A stretch of 64,000 nucleotides of DNA, from the NCBI GenBank assembly GCA_027574665.1, contig CM050666.1, positions 5,332,001 through 5,396,000 on the forward strand, read 5' to 3'. Source of the stretch: Rhynochetos jubatus (lineage: Eukaryota > Chordata > Aves > Eurypygiformes > Rhynochetidae). The position numbers were made by a program, and so were the translations under genes. Every line of letters begins with the position of its first letter. Position 1 is the stretch's first letter. Below the pieces are notes generated by a model. The model worked only from the letters and a program-made list of their open reading frames with translations. It ran no database searches and was not told the DNA's origin. Shown piece by piece: positions 48,646 to 60,273 of the stretch.

Positions 48646-49633
48646 GTAAGTTGGTGGCACAGGGAGACCTTGGCTTGTGCATGTCCCCTTGCCCAGGTGA
48701 CGGCCTGCTGCAGGTTCCCGCTGGATCCTGACGTCCCCGGTCTCTGAGAAAACCTCTGTGGCCCACAGAGATGGGCTGTCACAGTGCACAGCCTGCTCCA
48801 CGTGTCTCAGATGGTCAGCCAAGAGCCAAAGCAGCGCATGGGGTTTCAGCTTGCAGTCGTCAGACCGCCATAAGTATCCAGCTCATGCAACCATCACTGG
48901 TCTGGGAGTCATTCTGGAAAATTAATGAAAGTAGGCTTTCCTTGAGATTTGCAGTAAGTTAGAGTTTCAGCATGGAAGTACTGCAGATGATTGTCTTACA
49001 CATCACAGTTCAGTTTTTTATCTCTGGATCTTCCTAACCTTGCTTTCGCAGCAGCAGTATCACAAAAACATGGGAACCCCTGCATGGGTGGTTTCTGCCC
49101 CTGCAAACTGACACGGGGTACAGGTGTCTTGGCAAGAGCTGCCAGACTCAAATCCATCCACAGGTGAAGGGGTTTGCTGACACATGGTGGTGTCTGTTGG
49201 GTAGGGCCCCGGGGCTGCTGGGAAGGAGGGGATGGCATGGCGGACCACACAGCATCCGTGGGAGTGCAGAATTATGAGAGAACACCTCGCTTTTTGCAGT
49301 GGCTCAGATCAGGCCTATTTCCATTACCCGCGAGCTGGTTGCATTGCCAGCATGACTTGCTTGAGATCCCAGGGTGAGGAAGATAGTGCAGACCCTGCAA
49401 CTGCAGGCCTGCGTGGGACTACTCACCCTCCTGGTTTCGGTACCTCTAGCAGCTGGTAAGAAAGCTGAGCGTAGGGATGGAACTGTGTTTGTTAAATAAA
49501 AACCAGGGAGTCCTGCAAAAGGTCTGCAAACACAGAGACTACGGCCACGTGTTACCAAGTGGTCAGTAGGTCTCATTTGGTACTGCCTTTTTTAAAGTGA
49601 AATCTGAGCAAGAGATTTCTCTCCCGCTCTCAG
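48646..49633 (+). other. BICDL1 intron 6
   Basis: A 1.0-kb phase 0 intron, donor GTAAGT and acceptor CGCTCTCAG. I see no repeat family or additional exon. Confidence 0.88.
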
Positions 49634-49777
49634 AGCTCTCGACGAAGCGATGACGACACCTTAGAGGAACAGATCAGACGAACAAGCGAGGATTCACGAG
49701 CCCTGAGGGAATTAATGGAGGGAGAACGGGGGAAACTGAGGCAGAGTTTGGAGGAGCTGCAGCGACTGCACAGCCAG
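49634..49777 (+). CDS. BICDL1: BICDL1 exon 7: linker and coiled coil, possibly a cassette exon
   Basis: 144 bases, 48 codons, residues 404-451, from SSRRSDDDTLEEQIRR to ELQRLHSQ. It starts as a charged linker and becomes coiled coil (SRALRELMEGERGKLRQSLE). It matches a segment of the human protein as I recall it. The acceptor is CTCTCAG. The donor CAG|GTTAGC at 49778 is weak, with T at +3. The exon is phase 0 and divisible by three, so skipping would join DST directly to VTLL without a frame change and give 553 residues. Confidence 0.92.
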
Positions 49778-52700
49778 GTTAGCAATTCCCACACTTTACA
49801 TGCGGTCTTGTAACACCAGTGTGCATCCTCCAAGACATGCCTTCCACAGAAGAGATCAACATGATAAATAACAGGAGGATTTGGGACAAAACCAGTTATG
49901 GTTGGATGAGGGAGTCTCTGTTAAACCCAGTGCAGAGGCTTCTTGCATTTAGGGTCAGAGGTTTTGATAAGTTGTCTGGGGTCCATCCCAGACATCATCT
50001 CAAGCAGCTAAACTTCCTTTAAACCTTTCCCCCAATCTGTTTTTCATCCAACCTGTCTCATTAAATTCTTCTCAGCAGAAGACTCCAAAGTACAGGGCTG
50101 CTTGATATGGGGTACTGGAAACCCACAGGTATCCAGTCCGACCCGTCTCGCTTGCACTAACCCCTCATAAAGGGTATATTCAAGCGCTGGATGGACAGAA
50201 CAGTGCTGCTTTGCAGTGCATGGTGCAAGGTTCTCCCCCTTCCACAGCAGCACCACAAAACCCTCCATAAATGCACATCCAGAGTATCTTAATCATGGCC
50301 AGCCTGGCACAGGGCAGCACCCCACGGCCAACAGGGACCCGCTAAGGCTAGGGCAATCTCAACAGCACCACGTGATCCAACCCAGAAACCAACACCACAC
50401 CGAAAGCACAGGATCCCACAGCCTCCACACTGAATGTAGCATCGTCCGTGTCTGAGGTACTGTGCCACAAGCCGCAAGTGGAGACAGGCACCCGAGGAGA
50501 TGCTCTGCAGTCCCTCTCTCTGTGGGACAAGCCTCCAAAGCTGAGAGGGGAGCTGGGGGCTGCAGCAGAAGCAGCCTTTGGCACAGCTGCTTGTGCAGCA
50601 CCAACTGCGTTGGAGCAGAGAACGGGTTTATTGCCCTCGGCTGTTCTTGCCATCGGTGCTGTATTGCCCTTTCGCAGTACGCCTTTGGAGAAGTGAAAAG
50701 AAACCCCATCCCTGCTCAGAAAGTCAGCACAACCTGGGGTCTGACAGCCTTGTGTAGGACTGTGGGAGCTTCCACCATGGGGTTGAAATAAAAAGAATGA
50801 GAGAATCATTAAATACCCCTGACAGTGGTGGCTGTATGTGCACGAGGATGGGAAACAATCTTGCTGACAAAGCAGCTGATTAGAGGCAGGCTGCAGCGGG
50901 GGAGCAGCCTGGCACTCGTCCTTCCCCGAGGACTGCTCCTCTCAGCGATGCGGCCACCACAAGAGACACCTTTGAGGGTCCAAAATTCTGCCCCAGTGAG
51001 ACATGAGCCCAGAGGCTGCTCTGGCTGCGCTGCCGTGGACCTCTGCCCCACCCACACGTCCCCCTCGCCCCACAACACACCGGAGGTGGAGACAAGGGCT
51101 TGGTCACTGCAACTTGGCTACGCTGGCGGAGGACTTTACAGGCTTATTCACAGACGCTGAGCGACGATCCACACACCAGCCTGCTTGGCTGGATGCAGCA
51201 CCTCCTTACACACGAGGCCTCGACAGGACACCAGGAGGGAGCAGCACTTGGTTGTTCTTTGCTGTGGCTGGTCTCCCCAAACTCGCCAGCCAGGAAGGAC
51301 CAGAGGACCCACCCTGGACCCCCATCTCTGCTTTTAGGGGTCTCTGACTACCAAAGCTCTGAATGTTTAGGGAGCAAAGGGAAGACTGCCGTTCTTTCTA
51401 CTCACACCTCTTATATGGAGAACGATGGGGCCTGACTACAAATGCAGCAGACACTGCTCCCGGAGAAGCACTCCAGTCTCAAACAGCAATTACATGTCTC
51501 CTGCAGCTTTTGCCCATAACCCAACCTCACACTTGCTCAAGGTTAATAATTATTCTCACCTCCCATAGGAGAAACAACATTGTCTTCAGTTCAATGCTAA
51601 AGAAAATCAATGCACCCAGAATTCTGGTCCACCCCGGGCAGCAGCACTTTGCTTTGCTGCCTCCACATCCCTCTGGGCTGTCACTGGTATTGATACAGTA
51701 AGAGGGGAACTCCTCCTAAAGGGCTTCTGGGGCCTCGTAGCACTACACACATTCATTGCTCCTGCCTGAGAGCAAGGTGAGCTGGTGGAAACAGGAATCA
51801 TCCCTCCCTCTGCCTACATTGGAAAGCGGTTTCACACCTTCTGCTTGCTCTGTTTCCTCCCTCTGTAGCATCCCATTCTTACCTGAAACACAGACAAAAA
51901 GAGTTAAAACCCCAAACTATCCCCAAACACAGGTTTTTTTGGGCCTCTTGATCCCCTGTATCCTGGGATTTCAGCACAAGTGCTCAGCACCTTTCACATA
52001 GCTCCCACCACTGCTCTCCATCACATCATCACTCTGAGATGCAGCCCACGCTGGGCTGCGGGAGGGCACAGCTCCCCGATTCCCTGGGGAGCCTCTGCTC
52101 ACAGCCAGGGCGCATTCGCACCCTCCTCCCCCCGCGCCGACCCAGCCACGCCGCGCCAACGGCAGATCCTCCCACGCCGCTGATGTGCTGAGCCCTGTTT
52201 GACTGTCTGCACTCTATTTAAAGATTTCTTTGAGGATTCAAGTGCTACCAAGCTGTATTTAGAGAAGGGAGGTGGGTCAAACATTGGAAAGGTTTCCAAG
52301 TGGTGGAGTCGCGTAGCAGAGCGTGCTTGTGCCCTAGACAAAGGAATTAAACATGTATGAAATATTGCAAAGGTGTGCTAATGCAACCCTTGCACGATTT
52401 CACACCCTATTAACTCACTCTGCGCAGGACCAGAACGATAGATCATTTCTCAGACTATTTAACACTCTGCACATATTTTAAAGTCTAATTAAAATGGTAA
52501 GATGTGCCAGGATCACCTTCCATGGTGTGAAAAGGGATTTTCACATCCTTTTGTCTTCAGCTTCATACCACTTCAAGAGACATAACGCCTCCCCATTCCC
52601 CCCCTCCAATCTTACCTGTGGCTAAACGATGTTTGCGATAATGTAACCCTGAAAAGACTAGAATACAACAGTCAGAGGATGCATGCACAAGACAAACCAC

Positions 52701-53061
52701 TCAGGGAGGGGCAATATTTCAGCGCTGATGCCATAGTGGGTTTAAACCCATTGGGACAGCAAAGTGACAGGCGGGTCACGCCCTGCAGAGCCGCACAGCT
52801 TTCACTGCTGTCGCTTCACCTTACTGAGGCCATCCCAGTGACCCATCTTGCTCGGGCTGGCACTGCCAGCACTGAGGGACGAGCTGGCACATTTCACAGG
52901 GCGTTGCACCAGCACTAACAGCTCCCTCCCAGCAGACACAGCTTCTCCTACAAGGAAGGGAGCTCAGCATCCAGGTTGGCCCCTGTGGATTTATTTTTCC
53001 CCCCACACTGGTGAATTTGCCTGAGCAAGCCTGCGTTTCACGCCCTCCCCTCTGCCCACAG
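49778..53061 (+). other. BICDL1 intron 7
   Basis: A 3.3-kb phase 0 intron, donor GTTAGC and acceptor GCCCACAG. Frames on both strands at 50350-51430 are short, overlapping and unrecognised. I see no repeat family. Confidence 0.85.
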
Positions 53062-53192
53062 GTCACGCTGCTGAGCGTGGAAATGACGACGTTGAAGGAG
53101 GAACGAGACCGGCTGCGAGGTGCTGCTGAAGATAAGGAGACAAGTGAACGGCTCCTGCAGGCCATCAGGGACCGAGATGAGGCCATTGCCAA
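53062..53192 (+). CDS. BICDL1: BICDL1 exon 8: C-terminal coiled coil, first part
   Basis: 131 bases: 43 codons plus two bases of a lysine codon, residues 452-494 and part of 495. It runs from VTLLSVEMTTLKEERDRLR to AIRDRDEAIA. It opens the cargo-binding coiled coil of the BICD family. The DKETSERLLQ stretch differs from human more than the rest. The acceptor is CCCACAG. The donor is AA|GTAAGT at 53193. The phase change here is confirmed by exon 9 starting with the G that completes AAG (IAKKNAV across the junction). Confidence 0.94.
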
Positions 53193-55515
53193 GTAAGTGG
53201 TATGAACAGCCGAAGCCAGGCTGGGTTAGCTATGGAGTGCCTTAGCCGGAGTGCCTTCCTGGTGGGTTTTTCCCTCCATGGTGGGTTTTTCCCTCCATGA
53301 ATGTCAATTGCTGTTACAAAGTGATGGAGCGAGTCCTGGCTTTGCTGGCATTGGGAAATGCTGCCAGGTGCTTGGGAGCAGGGCAGGAATTGCCAGTTTC
53401 CAGAGCTGCCCCTTGGCAGGATTGGGGGCATTCAGGAGGATGCTGTGAACCATGCTTTTGCCATCCCTAGTGCTGGTCTGAGTCACAGCAACGAGAAGAC
53501 AACTTCAGGGAACCCAATGGGAACACCTATTTGTCTTTTTTTTTTTTCATTTGCTCTTCCTGACACACAACCCTGCTTTCCAGCCCCGCTACAGCCCTGC
53601 TTGGGCTCTTCCCTAAACCATTTCCCTGGTCACTCGCTGCCCTTTCCAGTTCCAGGGTCTTTTTTGCATCTCCAGTCCTGTAATTATTTTTCCTTTCAGG
53701 ATTCTCCCACTGTTTGACTCTTTCTTTTCCCCATCCCCCTGCAGGCCTGTGCGGTTTTGCTACGCTGTACACCCCCTTTCCCAGCTCCGTGCTTGAGCTC
53801 GCCACACTGCCCCAAGCACTCTTTTCCCCAAGGAGAGGGGCATAAACATTCATCTGCTGGTGCTCTAGGGAGAAAGGACACATCTGCTAATCTCTTCAGT
53901 AAGCAGACGTGCCAGGATGCCACCAGTCCCTCTCCTTACGGAAACTCCTAATAGTCAAACCCTCGCAAGAGGAGGAGCACGAGAGCTTTGCACCTCTGAG
54001 GATGTGGAGAGCTAAATCAGCACACGCAATCCCTTTCTCTTTTTTTTAAGTGATCCAAACATCTGTGCTGCCCTTGCCCAGGTAGCCGGTTCCCAAATTC
54101 CCATCACTGTCCTCTGTAACACCTCCATCTGTTGGTAAAAATTGGGAGCATCCCAGCTGCACTGCTGGGTGCAGAGAGATGGTTCTGACATTTCCAGTGC
54201 GTGTGGGTTGCTGGTTCTGCTGTGGCTATGGCAACGCGCTGCTGCCGGGCTAAATCCCCTGGTAATATCCAAGCAGCGACGGGGAGCTTCACAACAAAAG
54301 GCTGTTTAAGGTGCTCGAACCCAGAGCCGGGAGTGGAAGGGTACAGCTTCTCCATGGTGGTTCGTGACCCCACTGGGACACAGCACTAATAATTATGGCA
54401 GGAGCGCAGAGAAAGGGGGACGTGACAAGCGTGCATGGGTGAGTGGCGGGTGATTAACGAGCAGAAAGTAGCTGCATGTGGAAGCAGACAGGAGTGTCTT
54501 ATTGCTAGGAATGAAAGCGTCCCTCAGACCGAGCGGGCTGCTCCCGGGCAGCAAGCTTCCTGGGAGGCTCACGATACGCTTCCCACCTCGCACCTCAAGG
54601 GTTAAGTCACTTTCCTTGAAGCCGTCCCCAAAAAAAAAGCCCTAACCCTGAACAGAAATGAAATCACTGCCTAAGGCAGACATCTGGCCTGGAAAATTTT
54701 TAGCTTGAAGCTGAAGTTTGGCAACACGGGAAGCAACAGGAAAAGAGGATCCTGTAATAGGAGGTGATAAGCAATGGCTAACTGGAATATAAACACGAAT
54801 TCCCGAACTGCTGTTCTGCAGGGGAGCACGAGGGAGCTATTAGGGGGCAATGTATTAGCTACAGTTAATAAGATGCAATTATTTCTCCCAAAGATGTTTG
54901 CAAGGAAAGATGGTTCCCAGCAAGTCCCATCACACAGGGGTTAATTGAAAACTTGAGGTTTGTGCTCACCTGTGCACTCCCAGCCCCGTGAGCAGCATTT
55001 CCCTGCCTGGGCACTTAGGAAATTGCTCCTTCCTAGAGGACAACAACTTCCCACCAGCCAGCAGCAGCTGGAGCATCTCAGCCACTGGGCACATGGGGCC
55101 CTGTGGGCAACCTCAGCCATGGCATCCCGTGCCCGGTGGCCACCAAATTTATATGTAGATTCTACAGCTTGGTTTAGATCTCCTTTTTTAATGGCAGATC
55201 CTGCACATTACCCAGACACACTATATTATCTTACACAAGAGTCTATCTGAATATCTTCTATTCTTCATAAGAAGAATCTCTTCTTAGGATTCTTCTGTGC
55301 TTCCCAGAAATCTGCTGGCTTTACAGTAACGATATCCACAGTTCTGTCCCACTCTCAGATGAAAAGGTTGTCCAGAATACAACAGAGGTGAACAGTTTAG
55401 GCTTTGGAGACTTGCTAATGAAAGAAATCGTTGACTTCTCCTCGAGGATATATTTAACACTTCCTTCAAGATAAAAAAGGAAAAGTCACATGCCCCAGTT
55501 TCTCGCTCTCCCCAG
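53193..55515 (+). other. BICDL1 intron 8
   Basis: A 2.3-kb phase 2 intron, donor GTAAGT and acceptor CTCCCCAG. It includes a perfect 19-bp tandem duplication at 53261-53298 and a T-rich run near 53537. Nothing else is recognised. Confidence 0.87.
53261..53298. repeat. Perfect 19-bp tandem duplication
   Basis: The unit GGTGGGTTTTTCCCTCCAT occurs twice head to tail with no mismatch, about 70 bases after the exon 8 donor. Two perfect copies suggest a recent slippage event, so copy number may vary between individuals. Confidence 0.9.
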
Positions 55516-55636
55516 GAAGAACGCAGTGGAGGTGGAGCTGGCCAAGTGCAAGATCGACATGATGTCCCTCAACAGCCAGCTGCTGGACGCCATCCAGCAG
55601 AAGGTGAACCTCTCGCAGCAGCTGGAGGCCTGGCAG
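55516..55636 (+). CDS. BICDL1: BICDL1 exon 9: Rab/cargo-binding coiled coil
   Basis: 121 bases: the last base of codon 495 plus 40 codons, residues 496-535. It reads KNAVEVELAKCKIDMMSLNS and then QLLDAIQQKVNLSQQLEAWQ. The AIQQKxxLxQxLE pattern is shared with the C-terminal domain of BICD1/BICD2, which binds Rab6-GTP, so this is the best candidate for the vesicle-binding site. Only conservative differences from human are seen as I recall it (I for M, V for L). The acceptor is CTCCCCAG and the donor GTGAGC at 55637. Confidence 0.95.
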
Positions 55637-56428
55637 GTGAGCACCCCATCACGGCAGGGCAGGGTGCGGGTGCCACGCGGCCCAGGAGGCACCTTTGGGT
55701 GGCTTTTTCCCCCTTCCCTGTGGGTTTGCTGCGTTCTCAGTCCATAGATCGGAGTGTTTGCTTCTGTGATGCAGTGGTGCTCAGGGGGTGAAATGCAGCC
55801 CTCCCCTGCTCAAAGCCTGTGAGGTGTGAGCTGTTAATTAATTATACAGTCACACCCGTTTAGTGCAGAAACAAACAGTCGTCGCAGGGCTGCGTGCGGC
55901 ATGGGTAGCGGACGCTTTGCAGCCTGGGAAGGGAAGGTGTCCGTACGAGAGATGTCCCCGGGCAGGCGCAGCCCTGGGGACATGTGGACACAGCGTGTCC
56001 TTGCACTTCCCTAACGGAGCATAAAGGTGGGAGGGAGAGAGGTTGTGGCAATGTTTCTCGGTATAGCTGCGCTGTTTGCATCAACTCAGAAGATCCATCA
56101 AGATGGAGAACCTAAAATCCCGGCTCTCCACCAAGGTAAAAAACCCGAAGCCCAAACCCGCGGCAGTTCAGCGGCTGCCCTGAAGACACTCTCCTTGTGC
56201 TCAGGGGGCAAACCCCAAGTAAAGGCAGGTTGGGAGCAGACAAAGCTGTCTCCTCCCAGAAACGAGCACCGAGGGAGGGCTGCCTTGGTAGGCAGCAAGC
56301 AGACACAAGAGAAAAGTCATAGTAATTTGTTGCAGACCGTGCAAGACCCCGACTCTACTAACAACCAGCCTGACCGGTAGAAACCTCTCCCGTACAGCCT
56401 CGCTCCTGTTTCAACTCCACTGTGTTTT

Positions 56429-56468
56429 CGTTTCTCTTTTTTTTTTTTTTCTTTCTTTTCTTTCTCCT
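56429..56468. repeat. Pyrimidine-rich low-complexity tract
   Basis: A stretch of T runs with interspersed C, including about 18 consecutive T, lies in intron 9. It is simple sequence without an adjacent element body. Confidence 0.85.
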
Positions 56469-58141
56469 GCTTACAGTTTGCTTCCTCAGGGCTTTTTACT
56501 ATCTGGCTCCTTTGGTTTCTGATCTAGTGGCCTTTCTCAGTTCCTGTACCAACAGCTTTAGTCGTACACCCCTCCTGCCTTTGAGGTGAGCTCCCCGCAC
56601 CCTCGCCAAGCACCCGCTATCCCCTCGCCTGCTCCATTCGCTGCCACCGTCACCCACATCCGTCTCTGTCCTCACCATCATCTGGCAAGATGGGCCAGCG
56701 GGGGGTCTCCATCACCCACCAATATTCAGCACAGACACTCCCACCACCCCAGCACCAGGCCAGTGCACAAGGGGCAGCATCCTGCACCCCACGGAGAGGC
56801 TTTATCCCCCCCACTCACCACAGGGAAAGGCAGGCTGAGGCACACACACCATTAATCCTCTGCATGCAGCATATCTAGTATCTGGGAAACTTCTTGAAAT
56901 ACAGACTGGGATTTTACTTCTCAGTCTCGTTATCTAGTAGGTGACATTCAGTGCGCTGCACAGGAGCTGTCTGTATCCAAGTCTTGCTTCAGTTTGGATG
57001 GGTGGTATAATTTGAGACCTACTTGCTAGTACTGCCAATATCGAGTGCTACCCCCAGCCTAGGGCAGTTTAACAACAGGCGTTTGCCACTTGAAACTGTG
57101 TCGCCCAACAGCAGCAATAGAACAACCCCAATCCTGCTCCTGTCAGCTCTCTGAGACGAGGATTGGGCCCTCTAGCACTGCAGAAGGTTGTCTTCAACGT
57201 GCTGAGCTGAAGTCTTATTTCTCAGTAGCAAAATAGTTTCCAAGCACCCGTTGTCCCCAGAGCAGAAGCTCAACCACAAAACACATCGGGCGATTTATGT
57301 ATTTTGGGGACTATTATGCACAGCTGGATGTTTCTGATAAAATGGGATGAGCCTCTCTGCTTTAGCTGGGCATAAACGAAGGCTTGGACCTGATACAATT
57401 TTGCTTTTGCACACTTCTAGCCTGCACTTTACCAAGGACCATCAGCAAGATTACAGTTTTCTGCCGGCACGTAACCATGCAGGCTGTAACATACAGCACA
57501 AGCAAAACCCCGCACGGCTGAGCCTAGCCCAGGAGTAGCGCAGGAGTGGGTGTGCACCCTGCCCCACGCCTAATCTGGCCCACACTGGTATTCATCATTA
57601 CCTGACGGGGGGCAGGAGGGGCGTTACTGGGGGTGAGGAAGGAATATGGAGCAAACTTGGAAGTGGAGGGCTGCTTCGCTGAAATGAGAGCTCAGTGGCT
57701 TCAGTGCGATAGCAACAGTGGCACCCCTAGGTTAGAAGATGCTGCAATGCCAGCACACATGGCCTCGGAGGTCTCCTTGAGCAGCTTCAACCCGTATGTC
57801 ACAGAAGGCAGACCAGCTCCAGCTCACGACGAGGATACGTGCCATTTGCACCTCCTTCAGCCTCACCCCTTCTGCAAAGAGCAGAAACTCCTGCTCGGAA
57901 CGCCCAGAGCACACCAGTACCATGTTATCCAGCTTTATGGGGCCACTTTATCAGGCGGGTCTCGTACCTCCAGTGTTTGTCCTTCCTGTGTCCTGGACAT
58001 TCCTGCGCTTCTGCCCAGTGCCAAGGCAGGGACAGCAGCGCTGCCCCAGCCCTGCTGCGTACATGTACCCCAAATCTGCACCCTCTGACTCACACATCAG
58101 ACAGACAAGGACTCTCAATAGTGCATACTGTATTTTTATGT

Positions 58142-58512
58142 AGAATCACAGAACGGTTTGGGTTGGAAGGGACCTTAAAGACCATCCAGTTCCAACCCCC
58201 CTGCCATGGGCAGGGACACCCTCCACTAGCCCAGGTTGCTCCAAGCCTCATCCAGCCTGGCCTTGGACACTCCCAGGGATGGGGCACCCACAGCTTCTCT
58301 GGGCAACCTGTCCCAGTGCTCCCCACACTCTCTGGGAAGAATTCCTTCCTGATGTCCAATCTAAATCTGCCCACTTTCAACTTAAACCAGTTACCCCTTG
58401 TCCTACCACTACAGACCCTTGTAAAAAGTCCCCCCCAGCTTCCTTGTAGGCCCCCTTCAGGTACTGGAAGGTGCTATAAGGTCTCCCCAGAGCCTTCTCT
58501 TCTCCAGGCTAA
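58142..58512 (-). mobile_element. CR1 LINE 3' end, reverse orientation
   Basis: The + strand starts AGAATCACAGAACGGTTTGG and follows the same consensus as the copy at 18820 (GCCATGGGCAGGGACACCCT, then GTCCCAGTGCTCCCCACACT), ending near AGCCTTCTCTTCTCCAGGCT, where truncation meets a TA microsatellite. It is the cleanest of the reversed copies and may be the youngest. It carries no intact frame. Confidence 0.92.
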
Positions 58513-58558
58513 TATAGTATATATTTTTGTATATATATATATACAACAAAATATATAT
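58509..58558. repeat. TA-rich microsatellite abutting the CR1 copy
   Basis: Alternating TA with a short TTTTTG interruption directly follows the truncated 5' end of the reversed CR1. It may have been the AT-rich target that was used for insertion. Confidence 0.85.
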
Positions 58559-59630
58559 TAAAACCATACTTACCCTTTGTTATGTGGTTGACCAAGGACA
58601 GAGCTCTGCCACGCTAGAGCCTGAGTGCCTACCTCATTTCCTAGAAGAGGTGCCTTCAAAATCCAAGTGCTATACATTTTCACATGGCAGCTTCACTTCT
58701 GGAAACCTGTTTCTCCTTAATGCTGATGTTTACCTTCACCTCTTCAACTCTCCCTCTGCCTTTCCCCTTTCCAGCCCTGCTCTAAAAAGATCTAAAGCTT
58801 CCCCAGTCCACTTAGCTCTGCACCCTCCTGCTTCCCCAGGGTAAGTCCCCATACTAAATTCAGGTCCAGGCCCCAGCTACCAGTCCTTTTCCCTGTAGAA
58901 AATACTGCAACAAGAGATTAGCCATCATTCAAGTTTGCTGGTTTTACCCCACATCAAGCTGCAGAGCAGCTGGAGCACCGCTGGGCGATGGCAGCACCTT
59001 TCCTTCCATCTCAGCGCTACCCTGGTGGGCTGCCCTGCGCGAGGTGCCAAGTGAACAGCACTTCCACCGCTACAGTCCATCCAGAGCATCCTTGTTCTCA
59101 CCAGACTGTGCTCTCAGTGCTAATCGGGGACCAAACCGCTGGAGAACAGCTGACTTCTCCTGTGGGTCTAGGTTGTGCGCACACATTTTCACTAAGCTAC
59201 AGCTTCAATCTGTACTTATAGCAGAAATAATGGATCTGAAGGTTTAAAATTTGTAGAATTGATAGCCAGGTTTTCAAGGAACACATTAGCATGTCATTAG
59301 TGGTAACAGAACTAATTCTATTGTGCAGAGCTGTTTCCCTGTGCTGCAAACATGGATTAACCCAGAGCATTTCTGGTACATCTAAAAAACCCCAGTGCAG
59401 TTGTTTGTGCCAAGCTGTCAGTCAGAGAGCTCCCACCGCTCGGCGGCCCCGGGGACGAGCGCAGTTCCCTTTGGTAGGTCTGGTGCAAAACGCACGCGGG
59501 GTCTGGTGACGCCTGGCCCCAGGCCCTCGGCTCCCGGCAGCACCTTCCCTGGAGAAGCCCCACTGACAGGGGCTGTGCAGGCAGCTCCATCACACCTACC
59601 TGCCTGCCCCACAGGGCGCGCACAGACCGC

Positions 59631-59671
59631 TGCTCAGGACAGGCTGCTCAGGACAGGCTGCTCAGGACAGG
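59631..59671. repeat. 14-bp tandem repeat, about three copies
   Basis: The unit TGCTCAGGACAGGC repeats twice exactly and a third time in part, followed by GACAGGC. It is a small minisatellite in intron 9. Confidence 0.9.
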
Positions 59672-60072
59672 ACAGGCACCCGTACTTTTTCTGGCATTTG
59701 CTTTCAGCTGCACTTGTGCTTTTTTATTTCTTTCTCCCCTCGGCGGGGACACCTGCAAGAGGCAGACAGCAGAGAAACGTAGTTTAGGGCTGTCGCAGGG
59801 TCCCAAGCAGGTTCAATGCTCCTCTGCGAGGCCACCTGAGCACTCGGTCCCTCAGAACTGCGTGATTCACCTTCCTCGCTCACCAAAAAGCCTCCCAGCA
59901 GCTGGCAAGGCCGAACCTGCTGCCGAGCGGGGAGCTGGGCCTCTCCCCACTCTTGCCATCCCTCCTCCATCTCATCGCAGCCCATTCCGCACCCATTTTG
60001 GCCGCGTCCCTGCGCGAGCTCCCCGTGAGCACCAGCTGCCACTAACCGCCCCCTCCTCTCCCTCCGCTGCAG

Positions 60073-60273
60073 GATGACATGCACAGGGTCATTGACCAGC
60101 AGCTGATGGACAAACACCCGAAGGAATGGAGCCAGCTTGCTTATTCCTTCTCCAGTGGCTACGGCGCAAAGCGGAGTGCCAGACCGTCCCCTGTGTTCAG
60201 GCCGGAGCAGCAGGGGGGCGAGCCCGTCGGGGCGGAAGGGAACCGTCTCTTTTCCTTTTTCAAGAAAAATTGA
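60073..60273 (+). CDS. BICDL1: BICDL1 exon 10: C-terminus and stop
   Basis: 201 bases, 66 codons plus TGA at 60271-60273, residues 536-601. It opens DDMHRVIDQQLMDKHPKEWS, which continues the coil and matches human as I recall it, then enters a variable tail rich in Ser, Gly, Arg and Pro (554-590), and ends NRLFSFFKKN, matching the human KRLFSFFRKI ending in pattern. The re-emergence of this basic-aromatic end after a diverged linker suggests a short functional motif, perhaps for membrane or partner binding. The acceptor CCGCTGCAG has a good pyrimidine tract. Confidence 0.94.
   Translation, partial: DDMHRVIDQQLMDKHPKEWSQLAYSFSSGYGAKRSARPSPVFRPEQQGGEPVGAEGNRLFSFFKKN

Larger units (their letters stand above)
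55637..60072 (+). other. BICDL1 intron 9
   Basis: A 4.4-kb phase 0 intron, donor GTGAGC and acceptor CCGCTGCAG. It holds a CR1 copy (58142-58512), a TA repeat next to it, a T-rich tract (56429-56468), a 14-bp tandem repeat (59631-59671) and a possible cryptic exon (56090-56135). Confidence 0.87.
10599..60273 (+). other. BICDL1: BICDL1 gene span, ten coding exons (BICD family-like cargo adaptor 1)
   Basis: The product is a dimeric coiled-coil adaptor of the Bicaudal-D family. From published work on the family, it binds dynein light intermediate chain and dynactin to activate retrograde transport, can recruit two dyneins, and binds Rab6 and kinesin KIF1C on secretory vesicles, mainly in developing neurons. 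The ten exons joined give 601 codons and a TGA stop. Introns 1-7 and 9 are phase 0; intron 8 splits a lysine codon after its second base. All introns begin GT and end AG. Human BICDL1, as I recall it, is 573 residues; the difference lies mostly in the low-complexity N-terminus and the divergent tail. I see no frameshift or stop inside any exon. The upstream boundary given is the promoter motif, not a mapped transcription start. Confidence 0.93.

Noticed and set aside
57839-58561. 240-codon + strand frame in intron 9
   Set aside because: Its second half is the reversed CR1 copy plus the TA microsatellite, and the first half has no recognisable protein.
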